Source of the DNA: SIG603 sp963611165
Lineage (GTDB): Bacteria; Bacillota; Clostridia; Oscillospirales; Acutalibacteraceae
Direction of reading: 5' to 3'
DNA length: 64,000 bases
Assembly: GCA_963611165.1 (NCBI GenBank)
Contig: CAVDQG010000005.1
Span: 25,199-89,198 of the forward strand
The notes beneath the pieces were generated by a model that was not told the DNA's origin, did not search any database, and worked only from the letters and a program-made list of their open reading frames with translations. This document shows, piece after piece, positions 25,478 to 33,739 of the stretch. Positions within the stretch are counted from its first letter, which is position 1. Each line of letters begins with the position of its first letter. The position numbers were made by a program, and so were the translations under genes.

Positions 25478-26752
25478 TTATGCGGGGAAGAAAGGATAAG
25501 CGATTGGAAGGATAACCATACAGATTATGAAGGATACCAAAATAAGCGGTAAACCTGCCTTGACATAGTCTGTGAACTTGTATCCGCCGATGCCGACGAC
25601 CATTGTGTTAGCCGGCATACCGATTGGGGTAGCGTATGCACATGAGCCTGCGATAACCGTTGCGATAACAACTGCTCTCGGGTCTGCTCCGAGTCCGTTT
25701 GCAAGTGAAACAGCAATCGGAACCATAAGTGCCGTTGTAGCCGTGTTGGACATGAAGTTTGTCATTGCACAGGTTACTACGAAGATAACGAGGAGAAGGA
25801 TCATTGGGCTTACATCCTTGCCGAGAACATTGATGAGTCCGTCTGCGATCATTGTGCCTGCTCCGCTTGAATCAAGTGCGGATGCAAGTGCGAGTGAACC
25901 GCCGAAGAGGAAAACAGTCTTGAGGTCGATGGACTTAAGTGCTGTCTTTTCATCGATAACGCCTGTAAGAATAAGAACGATTGCTCCGATTGAAGCCGAA
26001 ACCTGAAGCTTGATGCCGATCTGGCTCTCGAAGATCATTGCGAGAATTGCGAGGATAAGAATTGCGAGTGACGCTATCTGCTTCCACTTAGGAACATTTG
26101 AGAAGTCCTTCGGTGCGTAGTTATCGTCGTCAGGATCTGTTACCTTTGTCTCCTTTGGGAGAAGCTTGTAGCCGAATAATGCGAAGAAGATGATTCCTGC
26201 GATGAGCATCGGGCCGCCTACGATGATGTACTCGAAGAAGCTTGTCTCAATTCCGAGCTCCTGTAAAGCGCTGACGCCGAAGAGATTTCCGGGAGCACCG
26301 ATGATTGAAAGGTTTCCGCCAAGTGCGCAAGCAAATACAAGCGGCATTAAGAGGTGGCTGCGGCTGTAACCGCTGTCTGCTGCGATTCCGATAACAACCG
26401 GAATGAGAACTGCTGCCGTTCCGGTATTTGAAAGGAAACCGGACATTACGCCTGCGATTACCATAATTGCTATGATAAGGCTGCGCTCTGTTTTAGCGAA
26501 CTTTGTAACCAAGCCTCCGATTTTGTTTGCCATGCCTGTCTCAAACAAAGCCTGTCCTACGACAAACATTGCTACACAAAGAATTACGTTAGAATCGACA
26601 TAACCGGCAAATGCTGTTTTAGCATCCAATACTCCGGTAACACACAGACCTACGGAAACAATGGTAGCTGTCAGACCAAGCGGGATTTTTTCCAGCACGA
26701 ACATAATGACCGCAAATGCCAGAAACAATAAGGTGATGACTGATGCACTCAT
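25478..26752 (-). CDS. DASS/SLC13-family anion transporter
   Basis: A 424-residue polytopic membrane protein with about 11-12 helices. The two SNT-containing substrate/sodium motifs of the family are visible (FLSNTGTAAVLIP and FMSNTATTALMVPIA). It likely exchanges or imports a di- or tricarboxylate; next to ttdAB, tartrate (perhaps against succinate) is the best guess. ATG at 26752 has TTGGAGG at good spacing. The longer open frame to 26965 crosses the promoter region and is rejected. Inverted repeats upstream suggest repression by the neighbouring GntR proteins. Confidence 0.87.
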   Translation of the reverse strand: MSASVITLLFLAFAVIMFVLEKIPLGLTATIVSVGLCVTGVLDAKTAFAGYVDSNVILCVAMFVVGQALFETGMANKIGGLVTKFAKTERSLIIAIMVIAGVMSGFLSNTGTAAVLIPVVIGIAADSGYSRSHLLMPLVFACALGGNLSIIGAPGNLFGVSALQELGIETSFFEYIIVGGPMLIAGIIFFALFGYKLLPKETKVTDPDDDNYAPKDFSNVPKWKQIASLAILILAILAMIFESQIGIKLQVSASIGAIVLILTGVIDEKTALKSIDLKTVFLFGGSLALASALDSSGAGTMIADGLINVLGKDVSPMILLLVIFVVTCAMTNFMSNTATTALMVPIAVSLANGLGADPRAVVIATVIAGSCAYATPIGMPANTMVVGIGGYKFTDYVKAGLPLILVSFIICMVILPIAYPFFPA

Positions 26753-26788
26753 TGAAATTTTGCCTCCAAATTTTTGATATTCGATAAT

Positions 26789-26861
26789 GTATCCAATCCA
26801 CAGGATACTTATATAATCGAACCGGTACCTGTTCGATTTCACAAGGTGAACAAATTCACCT
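26789..26861 (-). promoter_or_regulatory. Three inverted repeats in the transporter-ttdAB promoter region
   Basis: Consecutive inverted repeats: GTATCC/GGATAC (26789-26794 and 26803-26808, spacer 8), AATCGAAC/GTTCGATT (26815-26822 and 26831-26838, spacer 8) and AGGTGAA/TTCACCT (26844-26850 and 26855-26861, spacer 4). A -10-like TTATAT/TATAAG sits between the first two on the minus strand. They are candidate operators for the GntR regulators. Confidence 0.6.
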
Positions 26862-27151
26862 AAATGACTTAAGAAAAATTTATCGGTAATGGATAGTGAT
26901 ATTTGATAGTTGATATTGTATCCATTTGTTGATTGTAATATACACCCGTAGTAACAAAAAGTCAATACCCTTTTTCAAGTTTGGCACAATAACAAATTAA
27001 CATATCCGAACTTTGTACAAGATTGCTAAGTTATATTCTCGCAGAGAAATTTTAGTCATAACTAACTCTCGATTCAAGCTTTTTCGTTCATGTTTTCCAA
27101 GAATTTTACTTATCTTAAACTGACAAATAATCTCTCGGACAAAATAAAAAA
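26862..27151. other. A/T-rich intergenic region, no gene seen
   Basis: No open frame with coding character or ribosome binding site. It contains scattered GTATCC and TTGTA half-sites (about 26915-26945) that could belong to the upstream operator array. Confidence 0.4.
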
Positions 27152-27171
27152 GGAGAAGTCTTCCCTTCTCC
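27146..27171 (-). terminator. Terminator of the GntR pair
   Basis: On the minus strand GGAGAAG/CTTCTCC arms (27171-27165 with 27158-27152) are followed by a T-run. Confidence 0.8.
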
Positions 27172-27204
27172 CTTGTTATCAAAAACGAAACATTCTGACA
27201 TACA

Positions 27205-27861
27205 TTAATGTTTCTTTAAATGCGAAAGCACATTGACAAGACTGCGCATAATGTGTGCCTCCATAAGGTCGCCCGCAAGCTTTTCGTTTCTTGCCTCAAG
27301 TGCACAAAGAATTTTATGGTGCTCCTCCATGCTTATGTGAGCATAATTCTCCTGAGTAACCTTATGGCCCATTGAAAGACCATTCCACATGCTCTGCAAA
27401 AGCTCTTTCATCGCATCGTTGTCAGCCGCCGTCCAGATTGCCATATGGAACTCCTGATTCTGTCGGCTGTAACTTGTGCTGTCGTCATTTGCAAGTGCCT
27501 TTTCTGCTTCCAAATAAGCCTCTTTAACCGCCGAGATGTCGGCATTTCTTCTGCAAACGAGAATAACCGCCGCCTTTTCGAGCGCGGCTCTGGTCTCGTA
27601 GTGGTCACGAAGGCGCTTTTCGCTCATACCGAGTACAATTGCCCCACGGTTCGGTCGAAGCTCTATAAGACCCTCTCTCTCGAGCATCTGAAAAGCCTCA
27701 CGAATCGGCGTGGCGGAAACGCCAAGTTGCTTGGCAGTATCCTTTAGCGTGAGCTCCTGTCCCTCCTCGAACTGATGGCTTAGTATCGCCTCTCGAAGAG
27801 CAGACGCAACTCGGTCACGGGCGGGAAGCATCTGAATGGGATTTAACGGGGATAAGCTCAT
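27205..27861 (-). CDS. GntR-family regulator with FCD domain
   Basis: A 218-residue regulator. The N-terminal winged helix (about 12-75) has the GntR pattern RVASALREAIL...TLKDTAKQLGVSATPIREAFQMLEREGLIE. The C-terminal FCD domain (about 85-210) has the metal-binding Asp/His positions in FHMAIW and HHKIL, usually a carboxylate-effector pocket. It overlaps the upstream GntR gene by four bases. Located just upstream of the transporter-ttdAB operon on the same strand, it is a likely regulator of hydroxy-acid use. Confidence 0.9.
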   Translation of the reverse strand: MSLSPLNPIQMLPARDRVASALREAILSHQFEEGQELTLKDTAKQLGVSATPIREAFQMLEREGLIELRPNRGAIVLGMSEKRLRDHYETRAALEKAAVILVCRRNADISAVKEAYLEAEKALANDDSTSYSRQNQEFHMAIWTAADNDAMKELLQSMWNGLSMGHKVTQENYAHISMEEHHKILCALEARNEKLAGDLMEAHIMRSLVNVLSHLKKH

Positions 27862-28436
27862 CTATCAAGCTCCTTTGCCGCCTTGTCGGCTAAATCGTTG
27901 TAATACTTTCGTATATAAGGAACTACATCTCTTCCCTCGTTAAAGGCATCGACAATAGCCTGATTGTTCGGCTTCAAGTCCTCGTCCGTAAAATCAACGA
28001 GTGTAGCGAGTGCCTTGAGCAGCATTCTGCGCTGAATTTCAAAACGCTGGCTTACTGCGGGGTTATCGAGTGACTCTGCGATAGCAAGGTGAAAATCCCA
28101 GTCGGTGGTAAGCTCCGGCAGACCCTTCTCACGAAGTGTGGGCTCGGCAAGTGTGTAAATCTCACACTCCATTGCAGCCAACACGGCAAAGCTCTGTCTT
28201 ATTCTGCTTGCCCTTGCTCCGACAACCTTAATATGTCTGTTCGGAAGTCGAATTAAAAGTCCCTCATTCTGTAATTGCTGCATAGCTTCTCTGACGGGAA
28301 TTCGGCTGATACCCAGCTGAGCCGCAATATCCTCTTGTCTCAATTCCATTCCGTCAGTAAGTGTACCTCTGTAAATCTCACGGCGAAGCGCGTCTGCCGC
28401 CTGATCCTTCAAAGGAACAACAGTAACATTATCCAT
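27858..28436 (-). CDS. GntR-family regulator, short FCD domain
   Basis: A 192-residue regulator with an N-terminal winged helix (ALRREIYRG...LRQEDIAAQLGISRIPVREAMQQLQNEG). Its effector domain is shorter than usual for FCD proteins (about 115 residues) but keeps a DFHLAIAES stretch. ATG at 28436 has AAGGAG; a longer frame from 28535 covers the operator palindrome and is rejected. The paralogue downstream overlaps it by four bases. It may autoregulate through the palindrome at 28471-28486. Confidence 0.87.
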   Translation of the reverse strand: MDNVTVVPLKDQAADALRREIYRGTLTDGMELRQEDIAAQLGISRIPVREAMQQLQNEGLLIRLPNRHIKVVGARASRIRQSFAVLAAMECEIYTLAEPTLREKGLPELTTDWDFHLAIAESLDNPAVSQRFEIQRRMLLKALATLVDFTDEDLKPNNQAIVDAFNEGRDVVPYIRKYYNDLADKAAKELDR

Positions 28437-28470
28437 ACTTAAATTCTCCTTTCTGTTTTGTCCATTATCA

Positions 28471-28486
28471 ATATTGTATACAATAT
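28471..28486. promoter_or_regulatory. Perfect 16-bp palindrome, likely GntR operator
   Basis: ATATTGTATACAATAT is self-complementary over all 16 bases and resembles TTGTATACAA-type operators of GntR/FCD proteins. It lies 35 bases upstream of the first GntR start codon, in promoter position. Confidence 0.75.
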
Positions 28487-28616
28487 CGGTAATACAGTCA
28501 AGTATATTATAAAGTATTTTTGTGCTGTTAGTCAACTTTTGTAAATAAACTGTAACGTAAAATTAATATAAAATAAATAATCGGGCAAATAAAAAAGCCA
28601 CAGCATAAGCTGTGGC

Positions 28617-28706
28617 TGGCGCAGAAGGAGGGATTTGAACCCTCGCGCCGGTTTCCCGACCTACTCCCTTAGCAGGGGAGCCCCTTCACCACTTGGGTAC
28701 TTCTGC
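28617..28706 (-). tRNA. tRNA-Ser, anticodon GCT
   Basis: Class II tRNA with encoded CCA. Acceptor GCAGAAG/CTTCTGC, anticodon stem CTCCC/GGGAG with loop CTGCTAA (GCT, reads AGC/AGT), a long variable arm and a T-arm GAGGG-TTCAAAT-CCCTC. Confidence 0.95.
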
Positions 28707-28753
28707 AAGCTGGTGAAGTTATTAAAAATAACTTTTCTCTTTTTGAAAAGAGA

Positions 28754-28842
28754 TGGCGGAGAGAAAGGGATTCGAACCCTTGGTACGTCGCCGCATCACT
28801 AGTTTTCAAGACTAGCTCCTTAAACCACTCGGACATCTCTCC
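28754..28842 (-). tRNA. tRNA-Ser, anticodon TGA
   Basis: Class II tRNA with encoded CCA. Acceptor GGAGAGA/TCTCTCC, anticodon stem CTAGT/ACTAG with loop CTTGAAA (TGA, reads TCA), a long variable arm and T-loop TTCGAAT. Arranged 47 bases from tRNA-Ser(GCT) and probably cotranscribed with it. Confidence 0.95.
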
Positions 28843-28925
28843 GTATCAAGCTCTACAATAATACCATAAACCTTGAAGCATGTCAAGCTTTTTTTCAAAA
28901 AAATCAATATTTTGTAAGAAGATTT

Positions 28926-28962
28926 AAAAAACGGCTCTTTCTTGCGGAAAAAGCCGTTTTTT
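28926..28962. terminator. Bidirectional terminator
   Basis: AAAAAACGGCT and AGCCGTTTTTT pair perfectly. It lies between the minus-strand secreted-protein gene and the tRNA-Ser pair. Confidence 0.85.
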
Positions 28963-28981
28963 ATCAAAGTTTTAAGCGTAA

Positions 28982-30505
28982 TTAAGCGTAATAATTATCT
29001 ATCGAGGGATTACTCATATCAATCGTATAGACATTGCTGAAGCTTCCGTAAATCTTCTTGCCGTTCTGCACGGTGTACGCTCTGATTTTATAGTAGTAAA
29101 CACCGCTCTTCTTGAGATTACCTCTCTTGAAAACAGGCGACTTTGTTGTCTTGACAAGCTTGAATCCGCTCACCGAAGAATATCCCGAGCACCAAACCTC
29201 ATAGTAAGTAGCTCTTTCAACCTTATTCCATGTTAATTTGAGTATTCCGCCCGAAACCGTAACATGAGCGGACGGCTTCCACATAGTGGTTCTCGCACTT
29301 CTTACCGTGGACGAATTTCCGCTGTAGGTTTTATTCTTGTAAATCGTGTAGGGCACTACCTTATAGTAGTAGGTCTTGTTAAACGAAAGATATGTATCAT
29401 AGTAACAGCTTGTCGTGTTCTTGGTGATTTTCTTTCTTAGCGTGTAAGTGCCGTTCTTGGAGGTGGAACGATAGATTTTATATCCCGTGCAAGCCGAATT
29501 TGTCGACCAGTACACCTTTATGATGTTGCAGCCTCTGCTCATCGCATTAAAGGACTTTACCTGCGGATTTCCGACAATTACCTCACATTTAGCCGACATT
29601 GAGCCGTCGCTTGATGTTGCCGTGACCGTAGCCTTGCCAATGCCAACTGTTGTGAGCTGACCGCTTGAGCTGACCTTAACAACATTCGTATTTGAAGACG
29701 ACCACTTTACTCCGAGTGACGAAGGCGTGACCTTTGCACTGATTGAAGAGCTCGAACCGATAGAGAGGCTAAGGTTTGATTTGCTTATGGTGAGGCTCTT
29801 TTCGGGTGAAGTCTTGATTATGATGTAATCTCTGTAGGAAAGGTCATTAATCGGAGCAATTACGTTTGCGTAAGTTGACTGCCACGCTCTGTTGTCCCCC
29901 ACGCTGTCTCCCCAATAAATCATGAGGTGGTTGTCCTGACCGTAAGGAAGCGAACCTGGTTTATCGGTAAATCCCAAGACAATATCACCCTTTTCGAGGT
30001 GACCGCTGTAAAGCATGGAATTGAGATTAGAATAGACATAGGCTCTGATGTTGCTGTACTGAAGCATGAGATACCAGTTGCTTGCTCCCGCCATAGCGTC
30101 ATAGTATCTTCCCGAGCCCCAATAGTAAATATCACCCTTGCGCATAAATTCCATCATGGCGCTCTCGTTGAGTCCTGCCATTCTGCATGCATGAGCGACA
30201 AATCCCGCACAGTTAAGACCCGTCATGCCGTTGTAGCTTGTGTCGCCGTTCGGTGACTGAAAATCTCCCGAAACATATCTTGTACCAAGGTAATAGTTAT
30301 CGTGCTCGTGAGAGGAAAGCCAGTTCACAAGGCTTTCTCTGCTCATGCCAAAGTCTTCAAGATATTGACTTCCGTAAGCGTTCTTGCCTATCTCGCTTTG
30401 AACCGTATCCCAGTTTCTGGTTGCGGAAGCACTGAGCGGCAAACAGGAAACAACCGTCACCACTACCAAAAAGAGCGACAGAATTCGCACAGTATATCTT
30501 TGCAT
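28982..30505 (-). CDS. Secreted NlpC/P60-like protein with Ig-like and Fn3-like domains
   Basis: A 507-residue exported protein. A signal peptide (TVRILSLFLVVVTVVSCLPLSASA) is followed by a cysteine-peptidase-like domain with GLNCAGFVAHACRMAG (catalytic Cys and following helix) and DNHLMIYWGD (candidate His), matching the NlpC/P60 order. A BIG2-type Ig-like domain follows (about 240-325; KSNLSLSIGSSSSISAKV, VKWSSSNTNVVKV), then two fibronectin-like units (about 330-500; SACTGYKIYRSTSKNGTY, ATYYEVWCSG). It probably trims cell-wall peptides. Start at 30505 has a G-rich ribosome binding site. Confidence 0.83.
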   Translation of the reverse strand: MQRYTVRILSLFLVVVTVVSCLPLSASATRNWDTVQSEIGKNAYGSQYLEDFGMSRESLVNWLSSHEHDNYYLGTRYVSGDFQSPNGDTSYNGMTGLNCAGFVAHACRMAGLNESAMMEFMRKGDIYYWGSGRYYDAMAGASNWYLMLQYSNIRAYVYSNLNSMLYSGHLEKGDIVLGFTDKPGSLPYGQDNHLMIYWGDSVGDNRAWQSTYANVIAPINDLSYRDYIIIKTSPEKSLTISKSNLSLSIGSSSSISAKVTPSSLGVKWSSSNTNVVKVSSSGQLTTVGIGKATVTATSSDGSMSAKCEVIVGNPQVKSFNAMSRGCNIIKVYWSTNSACTGYKIYRSTSKNGTYTLRKKITKNTTSCYYDTYLSFNKTYYYKVVPYTIYKNKTYSGNSSTVRSARTTMWKPSAHVTVSGGILKLTWNKVERATYYEVWCSGYSSVSGFKLVKTTKSPVFKRGNLKKSGVYYYKIRAYTVQNGKKIYGSFSNVYTIDMSNPSIDNYYA

Positions 30506-30582
30506 TTTAAATAACCCCCAATTAAACTTCGTTCCCCTCACGGAGAATTTTTTCAAATCACTTTCAAATTACTTTCGTTATA

Positions 30583-31116
30583 TCAAAGCTTTACAAGAGT
30601 CGGCTCGTGATTAAGAGCAGGAATAATCTTTTCCTTAAAGTCACTCACCTTAATTCTAAGGCTCGATGTATTTATGCAAGGATGACATCCAAAATATTCC
30701 GCTTTCAAAACGTCCTCGTCTATCAGAAGTCTGACAGCGTTGTCCTTATCGTTCATAAGCCCGAGCACACTCACCGAACCGGGAGTAATATCAAGATATT
30801 TCTCCATAAATTCCTCGCCCGCAAAAGAAAGTCTCGAAGAATTAATCTGAGCGGAAATATCTTTCGTCTTAAACTTTTTGTCGGCAGGTATCATAAGAAG
30901 ATAAAAAGCCGTCTGCTGTCTGTTACAGAGAAAGAGATTTTTGCAAATGACCGCATTAAGAGTTTTGTCAATCTCCTCGCAAACCTCCATGGTCATTGCC
31001 GCCTCATGGTCTGCCCTCTCGTATTCGACGCCGAGACTGTCGAGAAAATCATAGCACCTGATTTCCTTTTGAAGTCTGCCGCTTTCATCCTCAGGTCTTC
31101 CCTTGTAAAGTTCCAT
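30583..31116 (-). CDS. Prolyl-tRNA deacylase (YbaK/ProX family)
   Basis: A 177-residue stand-alone trans-editing domain related to ProXp-ala/PrdX and the INS domain of long bacterial ProRS. Visible features are the N-terminal LDSLGVEYERADHEAAMTMEV, CKNLFLCN, FYLLMIPADKKFKTKDIS (with the conserved Lys) and GCHPCINTSSLRI. It should hydrolyse mischarged Ala- or Cys-tRNA-Pro. The ProRS encoded at 62464-63906 lacks an INS editing insertion, which makes this function useful here. RBS CGGAGG. Confidence 0.87.
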   Translation of the reverse strand: MELYKGRPEDESGRLQKEIRCYDFLDSLGVEYERADHEAAMTMEVCEEIDKTLNAVICKNLFLCNRQQTAFYLLMIPADKKFKTKDISAQINSSRLSFAGEEFMEKYLDITPGSVSVLGLMNDKDNAVRLLIDEDVLKAEYFGCHPCINTSSLRIKVSDFKEKIIPALNHEPTLVKL

Positions 31117-31174
31117 TGCATTCCTCCGAAAATAAATCTAATTTACATTTTACAACTTACAGTAAAAAAGTAAA

Positions 31175-31228
31175 GAGCAAAAAAGAAAAAGACCGCTTGT
31201 CTGTGTCAAACGGTCTTCTCTGCTTTTT
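31175..31228 (-). terminator. Terminator/inverted repeat between deacylase and carbonic anhydrase genes
   Basis: AAGACCG (31189-31195) and CGGTCTT (31211-31217), extended by A- and T-rich flanks, form a hairpin with runs on both sides. The 31230-31368 remainder shows no gene. Confidence 0.55.
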
Positions 31229-31368
31229 GTGAACCTATGGAAATAAAAAGGAAGTGTGTGTTTTGGAGTGTGAAAAACGATTCACAAAAAGTCAACAAAA
31301 AAAGTATATTAAATAAAAGCGAGTGTCGTAATCTGACAAAATTCTTTTTGGAGGTAAAATTAATCCGA

Positions 31369-31941
31369 TTACAAAAACTCTACGCTTCCGTCCTCAATGT
31401 GATACATGGCGCCGACAACTCTCATTCCCGTCTCAGCCTCAATCTCGCTAATTGAAAGACTGCTCTCTATCACACGCACGCTGTGAAGAACATTCATACA
31501 GCTTGCTTTGTAGGGGTCTGTTTCGTCGCCTATTGCCTTTCGTATCTCATCCGTAATGAATTTAATGTAGCCGCCCGGCTCGTGATTGATAGCCGCGTCG
31601 ACCGCACCGCATCGGGTGTGTCCCAATACAACAACAAGCTTGCATCCGAGATGCTCAGCCGCATACTCGATACTGCCAAGCTGGTGGTCGTCTATGACGT
31701 TGCCCGCCAGACGGATAACAAACAGCTCGCCGATGCCCGCCGAAAAGATATGCTCGGGAATAACGCGTGAATCGGAACAGGTAACGATAATCGCATAGGG
31801 ACTTTGTCCCTCGGTTGCCGTTGTGAGTCTGATACGCTTGGATATATTTCCGCTGTTTTTCTTAGCGTTCAGGTACTTTGAATTGCCCGAAGCCAAACGG
31901 TAGATGGCGTTTGCCGCTGTCATAATTTCATCTTGCTGCAT
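31369..31941 (-). CDS. Beta-class carbonic anhydrase
   Basis: A 190-residue zinc enzyme that interconverts CO2 and bicarbonate. Zinc ligands are in CSDSRVIPE (Cys, plus the Asp-Arg dyad) and GHTRCGAV (His and Cys). RLAGN between them is also typical. RBS GGGAGG. It adjoins the citrate module; it could supply bicarbonate, but that link is speculative. Confidence 0.93.
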   Translation of the reverse strand: MQQDEIMTAANAIYRLASGNSKYLNAKKNSGNISKRIRLTTATEGQSPYAIIVTCSDSRVIPEHIFSAGIGELFVIRLAGNVIDDHQLGSIEYAAEHLGCKLVVVLGHTRCGAVDAAINHEPGGYIKFITDEIRKAIGDETDPYKASCMNVLHSVRVIESSLSISEIEAETGMRVVGAMYHIEDGSVEFL

Positions 31942-32119
31942 AAGAGAACCTCCCTTAAAAAAGCCTTTCCGACTTCTTATCTTCTGAACTTATCTAATAA
32001 ATCGGAACGATATTATCACAGAAAATATCTTGTAACAAGGAGCAATTTCTTAAGATTATATTAATAAAATTTAAACTTTGAAATCCGGAAACTCTTTGAA
32101 AAATTTTCTGTAAAAACAC

Positions 32120-32153
32120 TGCCCGACTGCCCCACGCAAGGGACAGTCGGGCA
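32120..32153 (-). terminator. Terminator of the CitMHS gene
   Basis: TGCCCGACTG/CAGTCGGGCA arms form a 10-bp stem; on the minus strand GTGTTTTTAC follows. Confidence 0.8.
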
Positions 32154-32182
32154 ACTGATAAGAAGTTAGGATAGTGGATATC

Positions 32183-33517
32183 TTAGAAAGTGATAACTCC
32201 GAGTACCAAACCTGCTACCAAGCAGATGATTGATACACCCCACTGCCATGTGAAGCAGAACTTGATGTGATCCTTGATCTCAACGCCTGCAAGACCGATA
32301 CCGAGGTATGTAGCAGGAGCAACAGGGCTGATAAATGTAGCGCAGTTACGGCAAACAACCATTGCGATTGCAATGTGAGCCGGATTAACACCGAACTGAG
32401 CACCAACGCTGATGAGAACAGGAAGAAGTCCGTAGAAATAGGAGTCTGTATCGAAGAGGAGTGCGAGCGGTACGCTGAGCACGCCGATGATGACCGGTAA
32501 GAAACGACCGAGTGATGTTGGGATGAAGCTTGCCATTACGACTGCCATCTCCTCCATGATGCCGCTCTTCTGGAGAACACCGAGGAATACACCGGCACAC
32601 ATGATTGTGGAAGCCATTGTGAGACCTGCAGCAGCATGAGACTTGATGATGCTGTTCTGAAGCTTCTTGCCATGATAGTTAACGAAGATTGCAACTGCAC
32701 AGCCTACCATGAATACATAGTAGCTCGGGAACTTATCCCAAACGAGAACTGCGATAACTGCGATTGTGATGATAACATTGATGACGAAGTTCTTCGGACG
32801 AAGAAGTGACTCGTCCTTCTCGCCTGCTTCGGAATCGTCATACTTGTCTGCATCCTCGATAGCTGCATCGCCAAGCTTAGCGATACGCTTCTTCTCCTGG
32901 AAGCCCCAGAAGATTGCTGTGCCGACAGCGAGGATAAGACCGACAATCTGCATCGGGATGATCTGACCCCAAAGCTCGTTCGGCTCGCATCCGAGAACAC
33001 TTGCTGCACGCATTGTAGGACCGCCCCAAGGCAAGAGGTTCATAACACCCATGGATGTGACGCATATCAAGAGAAGCGTCTCACGTCTCATGTGAAGTCT
33101 CTTGTAAACAGGGAGCATAGCCGGGATTGTGATAAGGAATGTGGAAGCTCCGCCGCCGTCAAGGTGACCGATAACTGCGATAAGGCATGTCATAAGAGTA
33201 ACGCCGATGATGTTGTTGCCGACCTTTTTCATCAGGGCATTGATAATGGTGTCGAACATACCGGCATCAGTCATGATACCGAAGAACAGCACCGAGAAAA
33301 TAAAGAGAATTGCGGTTCCGTGGACGCCTGAAACGCCGTCTTTAATAAAGCCTGCCATCTCATCGAGTGAGAAGGTCTTTGTTACTACCAAGATGGTAGC
33401 AGTGATTGTAGAAACACTGACAAATGCCAGTGAGGGGACCGTGACATTGCGCAGTAAGAGCACAATGACTGCGATAACTGTGGCAAAGCCAAGTAACGCC
33501 AGAATGGTTTCGCTCAT
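32183..33517 (-). CDS. CitMHS-family citrate/metal transporter
   Basis: A 444-residue polytopic membrane protein of the CitMHS family (citrate-Mg2+ or citrate-Ca2+ : H+ symport). Typical stretches are VLFFGIMTDAGMFD, GHLDGGGASTFLITIPAMLP, MNLLPWGGPTMRAASVLG and FISPVAPATYLGIGLAG. ATG at 33517 (MSETIL) has AAAGGA at 11 bases; the TTG at 33526 is less likely. Its promoter region carries the same 16-bp palindrome as citDEF, so uptake and cleavage of citrate are probably coregulated. Confidence 0.9.
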   Translation of the reverse strand: MSETILALLGFATVIAVIVLLLRNVTVPSLAFVSVSTITATILVVTKTFSLDEMAGFIKDGVSGVHGTAILFIFSVLFFGIMTDAGMFDTIINALMKKVGNNIIGVTLMTCLIAVIGHLDGGGASTFLITIPAMLPVYKRLHMRRETLLLICVTSMGVMNLLPWGGPTMRAASVLGCEPNELWGQIIPMQIVGLILAVGTAIFWGFQEKKRIAKLGDAAIEDADKYDDSEAGEKDESLLRPKNFVINVIITIAVIAVLVWDKFPSYYVFMVGCAVAIFVNYHGKKLQNSIIKSHAAAGLTMASTIMCAGVFLGVLQKSGIMEEMAVVMASFIPTSLGRFLPVIIGVLSVPLALLFDTDSYFYGLLPVLISVGAQFGVNPAHIAIAMVVCRNCATFISPVAPATYLGIGLAGVEIKDHIKFCFTWQWGVSIICLVAGLVLGVITF

Positions 33518-33650
33518 TTGTGTCAAATCCTTTCATTTTTACCGAACTTTTTACGGAGCGTGATCGGCTTGCTCCGCTGTTGATGTTGCTATTATATGAA
33601 CTTAGCCTTAAACACCAAATAGATTTATGTTACGGTTTGTTAAGACTTGC

Positions 33651-33666
33651 CTTAATATTTATTAAG
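33651..33666. promoter_or_regulatory. 16-bp palindrome upstream of the citrate transporter
   Basis: CTTAATATTTATTAAG (7-bp arms, 2-base spacer) is identical to the copy at 39661-39676 upstream of citD. It lies 134-149 bases upstream of the start codon. A likely -10 box TATAAT lies near 33588-33593 on the minus strand. Confidence 0.75.
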
Positions 33667-33670
33667 AAAC

Positions 33671-33700
33671 AAAAAATCACCTCCAAAGAGATGATTTTTT
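33671..33700 (-). terminator. Terminator of the hybrid kinase gene
   Basis: Perfect 9-bp arms AAAAAATCA/TGATTTTTT with a 12-base loop lie 40 bases after the kinase stop codon, directly beside the palindromic operator. Confidence 0.7.
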
Positions 33701-33739
33701 GTCGATGTTAAATATTTATTTAGGTGTTTCAGCCTCAAA

